Positions 21,550 through 31,613 of a DNA stretch of 64,000 nucleotides are shown piece by piece. The notes beneath the pieces are model-generated. The model worked only from the letters and a program-made list of their open reading frames with translations, searched no databases and had not been told where the DNA came from. This stretch comes from Cladopsammia gracilis. Its lineage: Eukaryota > Cnidaria > Anthozoa > Scleractinia > Dendrophylliidae. The stretch's first letter is position 1. Every line of letters begins with the position of its first letter. A program made the translations under genes and the position numbers. The stretch spans positions 567,501 through 631,500 of the forward strand of contig JAJGOT010000292.1 in assembly GCA_022457155.1 (NCBI GenBank). The letters are read 5' to 3'.

Positions 21550-22570
21550 TGTCTTCGAGAAAATAAATAAAATAAATAAATAAAAATAAGATATTAAAAT
21601 ATGGAGTAATAAGATAAGAGTATAAACTTACAATATGTACAATTACGAAATTAATAACAACTGTATTATCAAACTATTTACAACTAATTACAGAAAGGAC
21701 AACAGTCGGTGTCGAATTCTAAGGGCCTGTTTATATGGTCTCGGGTACCCGAGACAACCCTCCCCCCGAGACAACTTTGCCGAGTATTTATATGAGAAAT
21801 GTTGTCCCTGCTGACCGAGACAAAGTTGACCCTACTTAAATATTCACAACGCTGCGTAAATATTCAAATCTAAATACAGCTATCGTATACCTGTTCTTTT
21901 GACTTTTTTTTTCACTCATTCGATCACTGTGGGCTTTGCTGATTTACATTTTACTTCTTTAATGTGAATTTGTGTTCTTAAACCTGAAAACTTGACTTTC
22001 CGTGACACGCGGAACACCGTGAGTTGTCCCGGGTAGGCGAGCCAAAGTGTTTATATGAGAAAAAGTTGTCCCGCCTGCCAGGGTTACCCTACCTGCCGAG
22101 GCGAGACAACTCGCCCAACCGAGTTGTCTCGCCCCCCCGAGACGAGTCACGATTCCCATGTAAACGGTTGGTTGAATTTTTCAAAGAAATAAGTGAAAAG
22201 TTAGCTCGGCCAGGGTAACTCGGGGGAGGGTTGTCTCGGGTACCCGAGACCATATAAACAGGCCCTAAATCGCGAATAGCCGACTTAAAAGCTGCAACTG
22301 TAGACAATGATCTGATGGTATTTGGAAGGGAATTCCATAATTTACTTCCATAGTAAGACAGATAGTGTAGGCCATATGTAGTGGTATTAACACGAGGGAT
22401 AATAAGAGAACTAGAACGTAGATTTATGCTGTGGGTGTTATAACTAAACATATTGGTAATATATTCCGGGGGTCAGCCCATAAAGAGATCTATATACTAA
22501 TGTTAAGATGTTATGTACACGCCCATTAAATAATGATGGTTGTCCCATAAAATAATGATGGTTGTCAAAC
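21550..22570 (-). pseudogene. LINE reverse transcriptase C-terminus, CR1/L2-like
   Basis: Minus-strand coding with LRSSSLIIPRVNTT and GSKLWNSLPNTIR, the conserved tail of CR1/L2/Jockey-type RT proteins, then a cysteine end DCCPFCN and a stop at about 21685. An A/T microsatellite near 21560-21595 marks the 3' end. A 1-nt shift near 22466 breaks the upstream part (ILTLVYRSLYGLTP). The Harbinger-type element at 21723-22265 splits the coding end; with one TAA copy removed the two sides read continuously. Confidence 0.8.
21723..22265. mobile_element. Harbinger-type MITE
   Basis: Terminal inverted repeats of about 47 bp with one indel, starting GGGCCTGTTTATATGG. Flanked by TAA on both sides (21720-21722 and 22266-22268), the 3-bp target of PIF/Harbinger transposases. 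Each end contains the palindrome TCTCGGGTACCCGAGA. The interior is GC-rich with repeated GAGACAAC-like motifs. Non-coding. Confidence 0.9.
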
Positions 22571-23052
22571 CTTCAAGCAAGTGTTTAATGTGGCGCTGTC
22601 ACATGGCACAGGTATTATGTGACAAAATCCGGGTTTACCTCGGTGTTAGAACCTGTGACTTTTTCCTTTGTTTTTTTTTTACCTTTGTAGTATTGCATTT
22701 CTAGTTGACTCTATTGTGTTATTCCTTTTGTTTTCTTTGTTTTACGTCACTAATGAGTTTCACAGGTTCTTCCACAGAGGATGGGCACGAAATCCAGATA
22801 ACTGGATAAGTTCTTGCGTAAACACAGGCGGCTGGTGACGGCTTGTTCAACTTTTGCGAAAGCGCTCGGATCAGTACGTACGTAAAAGGTGCGTGAATTC
22901 CGCTCGTAAAAAAAAAACGCGCCAGTAGAAATTAAACAACGTAAAGTCAACGTACGACTCCTGTGCGTAAAAGTTCGTTTCTCCGCACGTTTTCAAATTT
23001 TACGTACGGTAACGCGCGTAGACAAAATGCCACAGTGGAAATCCACCTTTAG

Positions 23053-23590
23053 TGTCTTGCGACTGACACGCGCATCACTAGAAACTGTCCCAGCTTAAAC
23101 CCCAGAAATTTACTTTATTAAATCAAATCAGTATTAGAAGTGAGCACAAATGTGAAGTAAAATTCCAGACATAACTATCAAGTGACAAAATGTAACAACG
23201 ACATGCCAGTTTCGATGCGAGAAACACTGAGTGAGTTGACGCCCCCTCCCCCCCACCCCCCCCCCCTTCTTCAATGAAAACGTAAAAAGAAGCCGACGGA
23301 GCATGTGTGTGCAAACCGCTAACCTACTTAACCTACAGGGTAGGGATCATGAAAACACAGTTCCAGTCTTGAATAAACTGTTAAAAGCAATCTGAAAACG
23401 ACAAACGCTGAATCTACCCAACAGGTTTTTAATATTCAAGTTACTTGACTGGTAACCTGCTCTGGGACACTTTTTAAGTCGAGGTTTTCACCTGAAATAT
23501 TGATTCTTGTAACAATTAGTCAATTAAAAAACAGCTTTTTACTATCTTCAAATATTTACCCACAAGTCCCACGGAGTGTATTTAAAAGTA
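23053..23590. other. No gene seen; C-run
   Basis: C-rich run at 23243-23267. Nothing else is supported. Confidence 0.35.
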
Positions 23591-23892
23591 AGGTGAGGTC
23601 AAGTCGCACACAAGCCACAGGTGACCCACTCGGCCGGAGAAAGGTAAAGTCACACACGAGCCACATGTTGCCAACTCGGCCGGAGAAAGGTAAAGACACA
23701 CACGAGCCACAGGTGACCCACTCGGCCGGAGTAAGGTAAAGTCACACACGAGCCACAGCTGACCCACTCGGCCGGAGTAGGGTAAAGTTACACACGAGCC
23801 ACAAGTGACCCACTCGGCCGGGAACTTGGCCTTGAACCACCGCCGACCTACAGATCTGAAGTCCAACACGCTAACCACTGTGCCACCGCGCC
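23591..23892 (-). repeat. tRNA-derived SINE head with 46-bp array
   Basis: On the minus strand from 23892: a seven-base acceptor-like start, an A box TGGCACAGTGG (23875-23885) and a perfect B box GGTTCAAGGCC (23828-23838), the internal RNA polymerase III promoter. The anticodon loop region reads CTTCAGA. Immediately after the head, the unit GGCCGAGTGGGTCAC... of 46 bp repeats about five times down to 23591. The acceptor 3' strand does not pair, so this is not a functional tRNA. Confidence 0.75.
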
Positions 23893-24065
23893 TCCACGTT
23901 TTTCAAAGTGAGGGGGCGGCTAAATTGATCACCAAATTGTGAAAATTATGGTCTGTGGAACATGGCTACAAATCATTTAACTGACAGCTCAGCTTGATGA
24001 AAAATTGTCAATTTTTATACAATTTACTGAATTCTACGCGCATCAGTTGATTGGTCATTACCTAT

Positions 24066-25275
24066 TATCTATTAGAGTACAGACGCGCAGCTGACGTCAT
24101 GGTGAATTTGTTTCATCTTTGTTTCGTCCAACATGGCGGACAGTTTTAAAAATGTGGACAAGATTTTTTCGAAAAGGGCAAGTGAAGGCATCAAGAAAAT
24201 GTTTAGCAGAAGCTATTGACAATTAGGAAAAAGATGAAACCAAACGGAGTTTCGATGACGTGGAAAAATCCCGAAATTAGAAGAAATCGTCGAACAGTCA
24301 TGACCATAGTGGAGTTGTACGAGGGTAATTTTTTTGCCTCTTATTGCTGCGGAACGAGCGCAGCGAGTGGGCAGCAACATAATCAGGATTTAAGAGAAAT
24401 ATATGAGAAAAAATATAAGCTAGGAAAAATCTCGAATTGATCGCTTTTTACCAGAATTCACTGCGCCACGAACACATTTTGGGCCAGAATGCACTGCGCC
24501 ACGAACAATAGCCTCGCTTGCTGCTTCAAGTTGTTGGCTGCAAGATTTTTAATATTTTGGTCCAACATGTTCTTCGAAACATGTCCCAGTCGAAATCGGA
24601 ACTGAAGTGTCGAAGACTACCGCGAGTTGGCGAGAACTGTGAGGCATGGTGATAGGACCGTCGGATAGCAAAGATTTTCGAAGATTGTACGGAATAAAAG
24701 ACAAATTTATTTTGAAATCACTCCGACAGCGGTCGATGAGACTGAACTAAGCTGAGCGCGTGGGGACGCGAAACCTGAGCTGAGCGCGTGGAGACACGAA
24801 CATGATACGGCTAGCTAGTAACGCAACATATTCATTATCAATAATTAGCCTAAATTTTCACACCTTCCTCGTGGTGAACGCGTCCTTTGCTCAACATTAT
24901 TCTACAGTCATTGCAAGAACTTGATGCGTGAATTACAAAACAAAATTAGTCGTCTTATCAGCTGGAGTTTTCGTCGATTCATCCCGGTTACATTTGCTTT
25001 GCTTCCCCTCAAAAAACGAAAGAGAAAATTCTGTAATACCAGCAAGACGATAAAACAGCATTATTACAACAAATTTACCGCAGCAATTACTATCTTTTGG
25101 ATACACTAGTTAATTTTATAAAACAAATGAATTTCATTTTGCTGCATTTGCGTCTGTTCAGTTTTATATCACAAAAGACGTCAAAATGTGATAACATCGC
25201 CTGCGGTTCCTTCGCCATATTTTTGTTCTTAACATATTTTGACGTCATCTCAGTGTTACTCTATTACTGAAGAGA
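24066..25275. mobile_element. Possible degenerate inverted-repeat element
   Basis: ATTAGAGTACAGACGCGCAG...TGACGTCA near 24070-24100 is loosely mirrored by TGACGTCATCTCAGTGTTACTCTATTACTG near 25240-25268. An ATG at 24134 opens a 28-codon frame starting MADSFKNVDKIFSKR, then stops. No transposase domain is recognised. Confidence 0.35.
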
Positions 25276-27565
25276 TGCATGGCAAAATGGAATCTGTTTG
25301 TTAAATAACAACCACAAACACTCATTTTTAAGCGAATCTAAGGTAGTTGAGACATTACACTGCACCATCAATCGAAGTTATCGACATTCTACAAAATTAA
25401 ATGACAACAGCCACCCGAGACACCATAAGTTTTCATTTTTTGTCAACTGTATATTAATTTATCTGGCAAGGAAAAAAATCTGTCTGCCTTTTCAAGAGTT
25501 CAATTCAACACTCGGCTTTCAAAAAGTGGTAAAAATTGAATGAGCAAGTCTGAAAAGAAACTGGAAAAATCTAACAAGTAATCAGAACAAACGTGTTTGC
25601 TCAGAGTAGAGTCAGGCCTTATAGATCATAAGGCCTGAATCCAACAGCAAATTCATCCGTTCTGTTAATGAATGTTGACTGTTTTGAGATCCTGCTGGAC
25701 AACGAAACGTAAAAGAAAAAATCCCTTTGTGTGGATAATGATCGTTGCACAAAACTGCAATAGCTCAGTGATAGCTGCAGAATTTACATGAAAAGCTCGT
25801 TGTTTGTTACCTTGTTGATTGTCAACGTATATCATTAAAATATACAGTTTTACATACAGACACACGACAGTACCATATTGACTTCATATAACATAAGATA
25901 TATTAAAGAAAACTATAGAGTGCCGAAACATCTAGGTATCAAGGTATTTTGAACAATTTTACTTCATTATTTTCGCTGTGCGGTCCATATTCTACCTTTA
26001 TACTTTTCTGTGCCTCAGTCATCAGTGGCCTTATTGATGGGGTTCCACTGTATTTTCGAGCCTCTAGATTTTAGTAATTTTCTGTGGGAGGTAGCCACAG
26101 AACCCCCTGGGGGCTAACATCTTCTGGCGAACGTTAAAGAACCCCTCTCTCTTTGAAAAACCCTATTACCTGAAACGACTGAAAAAGAAAAACATTACTG
26201 ACCCAAGTCTGGCAAGTGCTTAAAATAAACTGGTTCCTAATATTCAGTTAAATAATTCAGAATTATTTTTTCCAATGATTAGAGGCACTCTGAACTAGTA
26301 GGGGCGTATCTGCCTTTACGCGAAGTACGCAAGTGGGTACCAGAATTTCCCAGAATATATCAGTTTTTTACATTCTAGAAGAAAAGCAAAGGGTGAAGTC
26401 GTGTAATTTTTATACCCGTTATAATGTTTTTCTATCGTGTCTTTTGTGCTCACAGAGCAATCCGCTGGTCATACAGAGAATAACAGGTGAGTGTAGTACA
26501 TATACTGCCTGACGGAAAATATTTACCGAATGCGATGTCTATAAAAGTGAGGAAGTAACAAAAAGTTTTCTGAAAACCCATGTTCCAATGTAATGAATGA
26601 TGCAATATAGATTGAAAAATTTGGTTTAATGGTTGAGAATTAAGCTTAACTGCAGAGTTTATATCTTTACTACGTACACAAACGCTTTTTAGTCTCAGGA
26701 ATGCAGAAATTGCGTTTTTAACCAGTAACATGAAAAACAGTTTTTCGGGCGGTGAATGCCTATCTCCCACATAGAAACTCGCGCCTTCGGCGTGAAAGTT
26801 ATGCATGAGTCAACGAGAATCCCCCCCCCCCCCCACCCCGGGACAAGGTGGGGATTTGGAAAAAACCTTGCTCAAATCTCGAATAATACCCCAACCCCAA
26901 CCCCTGGGATGCTTCGTTAAGTCAAAACATCAGCTAATACCCCCACCTCTAGGGGCTGTGTTAGATGGCACTTGGTTGTTAGCCTGTACAGGAAAAGGCA
27001 CTGATGGTGAATCATGAATTTTCCTTTTAAAGTTGCCAAGATTTTTTCAACCAGCCAGAGCAAAGCTCTATTTTCACGACAGCAACCACCAAAAGTTTAA
27101 TATGAACATAAAATAAAAACAGTATAAAGACCTTTGCAAACACTGCAGATCCAAAAAACAAATAAAACAATGTGATATTATATAAATCTTTAAATGCATC
27201 TTCTGATCACATACCTATTTTCGAGGTTGTGCATATTTTTACGCGAACTCCGTAGAACTTAGAACTTAGAACTTAGAATCAATTACGCCCAAATAGATTT
27301 CTCTAATACTTGGTGGGTCGGTTTGCGGTAAAAGCCTAGGTAAGTGCCTTGGCACTTTTAGAGTTCTTAAAACTGGCATGGCGGGCTGACTGCTTAAAGC
27401 TATTCACACTGCATACATTAAAGTAACGCATATAAGATTAGTACATATGAATAAATTATCACTTTGGCTCAACTGCAGTGCGGCGTGGTTGTGCGCTGAC
27501 GCGTCGAAGGATTTCTTTTGCTTCTTCGTTCCCCTCTTCTATTTTCTGATAGCAGAAGTATAATA
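25276..27565. other. No gene recognised
   Basis: A perfect short hairpin (TCAGGCCTTAT and its complement) lies at 25612-25638. A C-run lies at 26821-26834. Several 60-118 codon frames lack motifs. Confidence 0.35.
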
Positions 27566-27843
27566 TCCAGTACCTGGACGAGGAGGTCAACATGCAGTGG
27601 GACAAGCAGTTCAGGGCGGAACAGGGAGCTCGTGGAATTCAACCAGCCGTGGGACATGCGGCTCAGGTTGTTCAACCAGCCGTGAGACAGAGCCCTCAAA
27701 GAGTTCTACCAGCCGCGGAACAAGGAGTTCAAGGTGTTCATCCTGCTGCGGAAAATGCAGCTCAGAGAGTTCAACCAGACGCGGGACAAGGAGTTCAACC
27801 AGCATCGGGGCAAGGAGTCCAACACGCATCGGGACAAGCTTAA
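27566..27843 (+). repeat. 33-bp minisatellite with open frame
   Basis: About five 33-bp units and two 24-bp units. In the plus frame from the ATG at 27592 they read as 11-residue repeats such as HAAQVVQPAVR and NAAQRVQPDAG, ending in stop TAA at 27841. Because 33 and 24 are multiples of three, the other strand also stays open over much of it. A possible splice acceptor (TATCCAG) precedes the in-frame YLDEEVNMQWDKQF. It could be a repeat-coding exon or just a minisatellite; no homology is recognised. Confidence 0.5.
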
Positions 27844-28211
27844 CAGGGAGAGCTAGAGTTAAATATCTGTTTTCTCTTTTAAAGATATGTGTAGATATGA
27901 ACTGTGCGCGGGGGAAAGGGCTGCAACCCTCCTTTTCTGTGTGTTTTACTCTGCTTATTGCGTTGTACAAGTTTACTTGTTTTGGTTCCACGCTTCATTT
28001 GTTTTGCATTTCAGTCAATGTGTTAGTTTATTAATTCATCAGGTAGCTCCAGTGTGCTACGAGCCTTTCTGCACGAGCGGTCTACATTCTATACAGTCTG
28101 GGATGCTTATTTAAATGTTCACGTAATGTTCGGCGGTGTACACATTTTTTAGCTGCCTTTTATCATCGCAAGGCACCTCTGTCAGTTGTAGGTTTGGTAT
28201 GTGTAATTAAC
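27844..28211. other. Presumed upstream region of the 28.2-kb exon
   Basis: Short overlapping frames without motifs. No core promoter element is clear. Confidence 0.3.
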
Positions 28212-28322
28212 ATGGATGGAATACTTCATAATGTTGCGAATACAATGGATGAATGTGTCAACAAGCAGCTCGGCGACTCTGCATGGCTATTTGTTTTTGG
28301 AGTTAGGAGTAGAGTGGAACAG
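28212..28322 (+). CDS. Candidate first exon with strong splice donor
   Basis: ATG plus 37 codons, starting MDGILHNVANTMDECVNKQ and including WLFVFGVRSRVEQ, run without a stop into CAG|GTGAGT, a consensus donor, in phase 0. Amino-acid composition looks coding. I do not recognise the protein. The donor is followed by TTCACC, and from 28388 a long array repeats GGTGAGAGTTCACC. The next exon is not identified; a frame near 29310-29470 is possible. Confidence 0.4.
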
Positions 28323-28387
28323 GTGAGTTCACCGCAGCTATGTGTTTTACACCACTAAAGCAGAGTGTAGTCAAAACAAATCAAATA

Positions 28388-29262
28388 AAATGGGGTGAGA
28401 GTTCACCGAAAAAAAATGGGGTGAGAGTTCACCAAAGAAAAGAGAAAAAAATGGGGTGAGAGTTCACCAAAGAAAAGAAGAATGAGGTGAGAGGTCACCA
28501 AGGAAAAGAAAAAAAATGGGGTAAGAGGTCACCAAGGAAAAGGGAAAAAAATGGGGTGAGAGTTCACCAAAGAAAAGAGTAAAAAAGAATGGGGTGAGAG
28601 GTCACCAAAGAAAAGAAAAAAAATGGGGTGAGATGTCACCAAGGAAAAGAAAAAAAAATGGGGTGAGAGTTCACCAAGAAAAAGAAAAAAATGGGTGATA
28701 GTTCACCAAAGAAAAGAAAAAAAAGAGAAAAGAAATGGGGTGAGACGTCACCAAGGAAAGAAAAAAAAAGAAATGGGGTGAGAGGTCACCAAGGAAAAGA
28801 GAAAAAAATGGGGTGAGAGGTCACCAAGGAAAAGAGAAAAAAAAAATGGGGTGAGAGTTCACCAAAGGAATAACAAATATGGGTGAGAGTTCACCAAAGA
28901 AAGGAAAAGGAATGGGGTGAGTGTTCACCAAGGAAACGAAAGAAATAAATGGGGTGAGAGTTCACCAAGGAAAAGTAAAAAAAAAAAAATGGGATGAGAG
29001 TTCACCAAGGGAAAAAGAAAATGGGGTGAGAGTTCACCAAAGGAATAACAAAGGCGGGTGAGAGTTCACCTAGGGAAAGAGCAAAAACAAATTGGGTGAG
29101 ACTTAACCAAAGACAAGAGGAGGAATGGGGTGAGAGTTCCCCAAAGGAAAGAAGAGGAATGGGGTGAGAGTTCACCATTGAAAAGAGAAAAAAAAATGGT
29201 GTGAGAGTTCATCAAAAAAACAAACAAACAAACAAACAAACAAAACAAATGGGGGTGAGACA
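28388..29262 (+). repeat. About 24-copy array of a donor-like 35-bp unit
   Basis: Units of 29-45 bp with the core GGGGTGAGAGKTCACCAA followed by an A/G-rich spacer. GGTGA and TCACC are complementary, so each unit can form a small hairpin, and many contain GGTGAG, the 5' splice site core. Variants GAGGTCACC and GACGTCACC also match nuclear-receptor and CRE-like half sites. A (CAAA)n tract at about 29219-29243 ends the array. Not a CRISPR: there are no unique spacers. Confidence 0.9.
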
Positions 29263-31443
29263 GCAAGGAAAAAAAAATGAGAAAGAGTATTGAGAATTCA
29301 ATGATATTTGAATGTGATGACAGTTTCATGTTTGAGGCTCACTGATGTGTCTCATCTACAATCTCAAGTTCCAGGATGTTGCAAGCGGAATGGCACGACT
29401 CCATCAGTCGCGGGTTTTTACCTCGGGACGATCAGGACGAGAAACGCGAATTTTACCGCAAATAAAGTAAATATGTGTCGAAAGGGTGACGTAAATATTT
29501 AAAATGCTTATATATTTCCTCAGATCCACCCCCATGCTCTCCCTTTGATCCGCGAGTGCTGTAAGTTTTCTTTTTCCCTATTGTACCTTCTGCCTGTAGT
29601 CACAGGGAGTCGAGAGTCTTGAAACCAGGGTACCTCAAAACCCTCCCGGTCATACTGGGTCATGACTGTCCTCTCTCTGCTGACTTCTACGGGGTTTTTT
29701 CACACGCGTATTTCGCCTTTTTTTTTGGTCTTTGTTTTTCGCTTCAGGCGATACACTGGTCATGGGAAAAGCATGACGATTTAATACCTCCATCAATAAT
29801 GCCGGTGATTGCACAAATGCGACTCAGTGGGTCAATACCGGGGGAAACCCCGTATGGGTCAGCGGTGAGAGGGCAGGAAATGACCGGCTTGAAAATGGCT
29901 CGACTAGTAGAAAAAGGGAGAGGCTATTGGACAGCTTAAAGAATTAATGTTCCGGGATCCGGACCATTTTTGTCGCAGAGGAACTCCATAGAAATGCAGT
30001 TAATTGGACAGAAATAGCGAAGTTGGCACCCTTATTGAACCAGGAGAATGTGCTATCTTCGATAGCGGCATAATGTGTTAATATTCCCATACTTTAGACA
30101 CTTTAGGGGGACATTCAAGGGGGAACGTTGCGATTCCGACCGGCCAACCCCCTGAATACTCACTGAGGAGTAACGTATCGTGTAAATAATTTGGAGAATT
30201 TGTCCGGAAAACGCTTTTAAGTCGCCTGCAAACCGGTGCGATCTCGCTCGTGGGTAAGGTTGGTCATGCGAAACCACCTCATTTAGTACTACCCGTAACG
30301 GCTGAGACCACCAAGCCGTAAGTGTGTCACGATGCACGGTACTTGTGGATGCTGAAGAAGCCTTTTTTTCGTTGGAAACGGTGACGGATTTGCCTCGGTA
30401 TGTCTTAATGGACTTTTTACCAGACTGTTCTAGCTAACAAGTCAGGTTACGGCCACCTATGGCGAAGGTTTTGATCTCAACTAGGGCTTCGTTAAGGTTG
30501 GCCTCGAACGCGGGTACAGAGCCTACCAGTACATGGAAAACATTAATTAGTTGAAACGGTTTGTATAGATACGTTCGGACAGCGTTGGGAAGACACCTCA
30601 TGAGAAGGAACGTATGTGAGTCAAGATGGACAATCTCTCCCACCAGGGCTATCGGGTTAGGTTTGGGTTTAGTTTTGGGGAGTTACGACTAGGTTGTAAC
30701 GATGGCCTCCTTAGTTAGTTATTAGTATTGGGGAGGAGTCCATCGTTGGTATGGTAACAGAAGGACACTGGATGACACAAAGGGACGAGAGCCATGAATT
30801 TATCCCCATATCTTATTGCGGTTCGACAATGGATGCAGTGTTGGATAGTTTACTATTTTAGGATAAAGATGCTACTACTTCTGAAGAAAGTAAGTTCCAG
30901 ACTCTGATTGTTCTTTCGTAGGAATATTGAATTCCTTTTCAGAATACTGCTTCCAGTCCATTGACCTCAGATGAGTGATATGAACCAAAATTGAACCGAA
31001 GTGAAAGCACACAATTCGCTTGAGTTGAATTGAGTTTTTTCTTATGAATAAGTCGAAGATCAAAAACTTCAATTGATATATGTCAAATATTTGACATATA
31101 TATTGACGAAAGCTGAAGTTTTCTGCTATATATCGCGCCACGTTGTAGCTGAGTACTAAAATTCTGCTATTTGGGCGCACAATGAGACCAAGAACGGGTG
31201 CAAAATCTAAAAAAGTATTGATCACAGATCGTAAATCAATATTGCTTTTGTGTTTTGCAATTCCCACTGAGCAAGGGTGGCTTATGAATAACAAAAGCTA
31301 CTCACCTTTGACTTTGCTTTTTCAAGGAACATACGAGAGATTAAGTTTCAGGTAAAAACGGTAAAGCGATAAAGCGATGACTCTTGATCCTCATGTTACA
31401 GATGGTATAAATAGTAGACTTGATGAACTTTAATAGTTAGTGA
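29263..31443. other. No gene recognised
   Basis: Unique sequence with somewhat higher GC at 29600-30800. Frames at 29619-29939 (plus) and 30875-31294 (minus, 139 codons) lack known motifs. A 26-bp perfect palindrome ATATATGTCAAAT/ATTTGACATATAT lies at 31076-31101. Confidence 0.35.
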
Positions 31444-31444
31444 C

Positions 31445-31613
31445 ATTTCAACCTCGTTCCCAGGGTCTTCTCGGTTTTCAATATGGCGGCGCTTCGAGAG
31501 AAGACCCTGGCACACAGCAGATCACGTGATCAAAATCTGCACTATTTGTGAAGATGTATTCAATATGGCGGCCAAGAAAAAGAGTGAGAAGATCTGGGTA
31601 CGAGATTGCAAAC
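31445..31613. mobile_element. MITE with CCTCGTTCCCAGGGTCTTC ends
   Basis: The left end CTCGTTCCCAGGGTCTTCTC plus AATATGGCGGC is mirrored by GCCGCCATATT...GAGAAGATCTGGGTACGAG at the right. About 45-bp inverted ends, 169 bp in total. Related end fragments appear at 35160-35225 and 35400-35431. Non-coding; internal ATGGCGGC boxes are YY1-like. Confidence 0.6.

Larger units (their letters stand above)
21094..23052. mobile_element. Inverted-repeat transposon, composite
   Basis: GATGGTTTCCACTGTCG at about 21094 is mirrored by ACAGTGGAAATCCACC at about 23030-23046, and both ends are rich in ACGTGCGTA-like subterminal repeats. No transposase frame of its own is visible. The interior holds a LINE 3' end interrupted by a Harbinger-type element, so it has been a host for later insertions. 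Confidence 0.45.

Noticed and set aside
23818..23892. Functional tRNA gene on the minus strand
   Set aside because: A and B boxes fit, but the acceptor stem does not pair and a repeated body follows, so it is a SINE head.
28388..29262. CRISPR-like direct repeats
   Set aside because: Spacers are variable A/G-rich filler, not unique 30-40 bp inserts, there are no cas genes, and the setting is eukaryotic.
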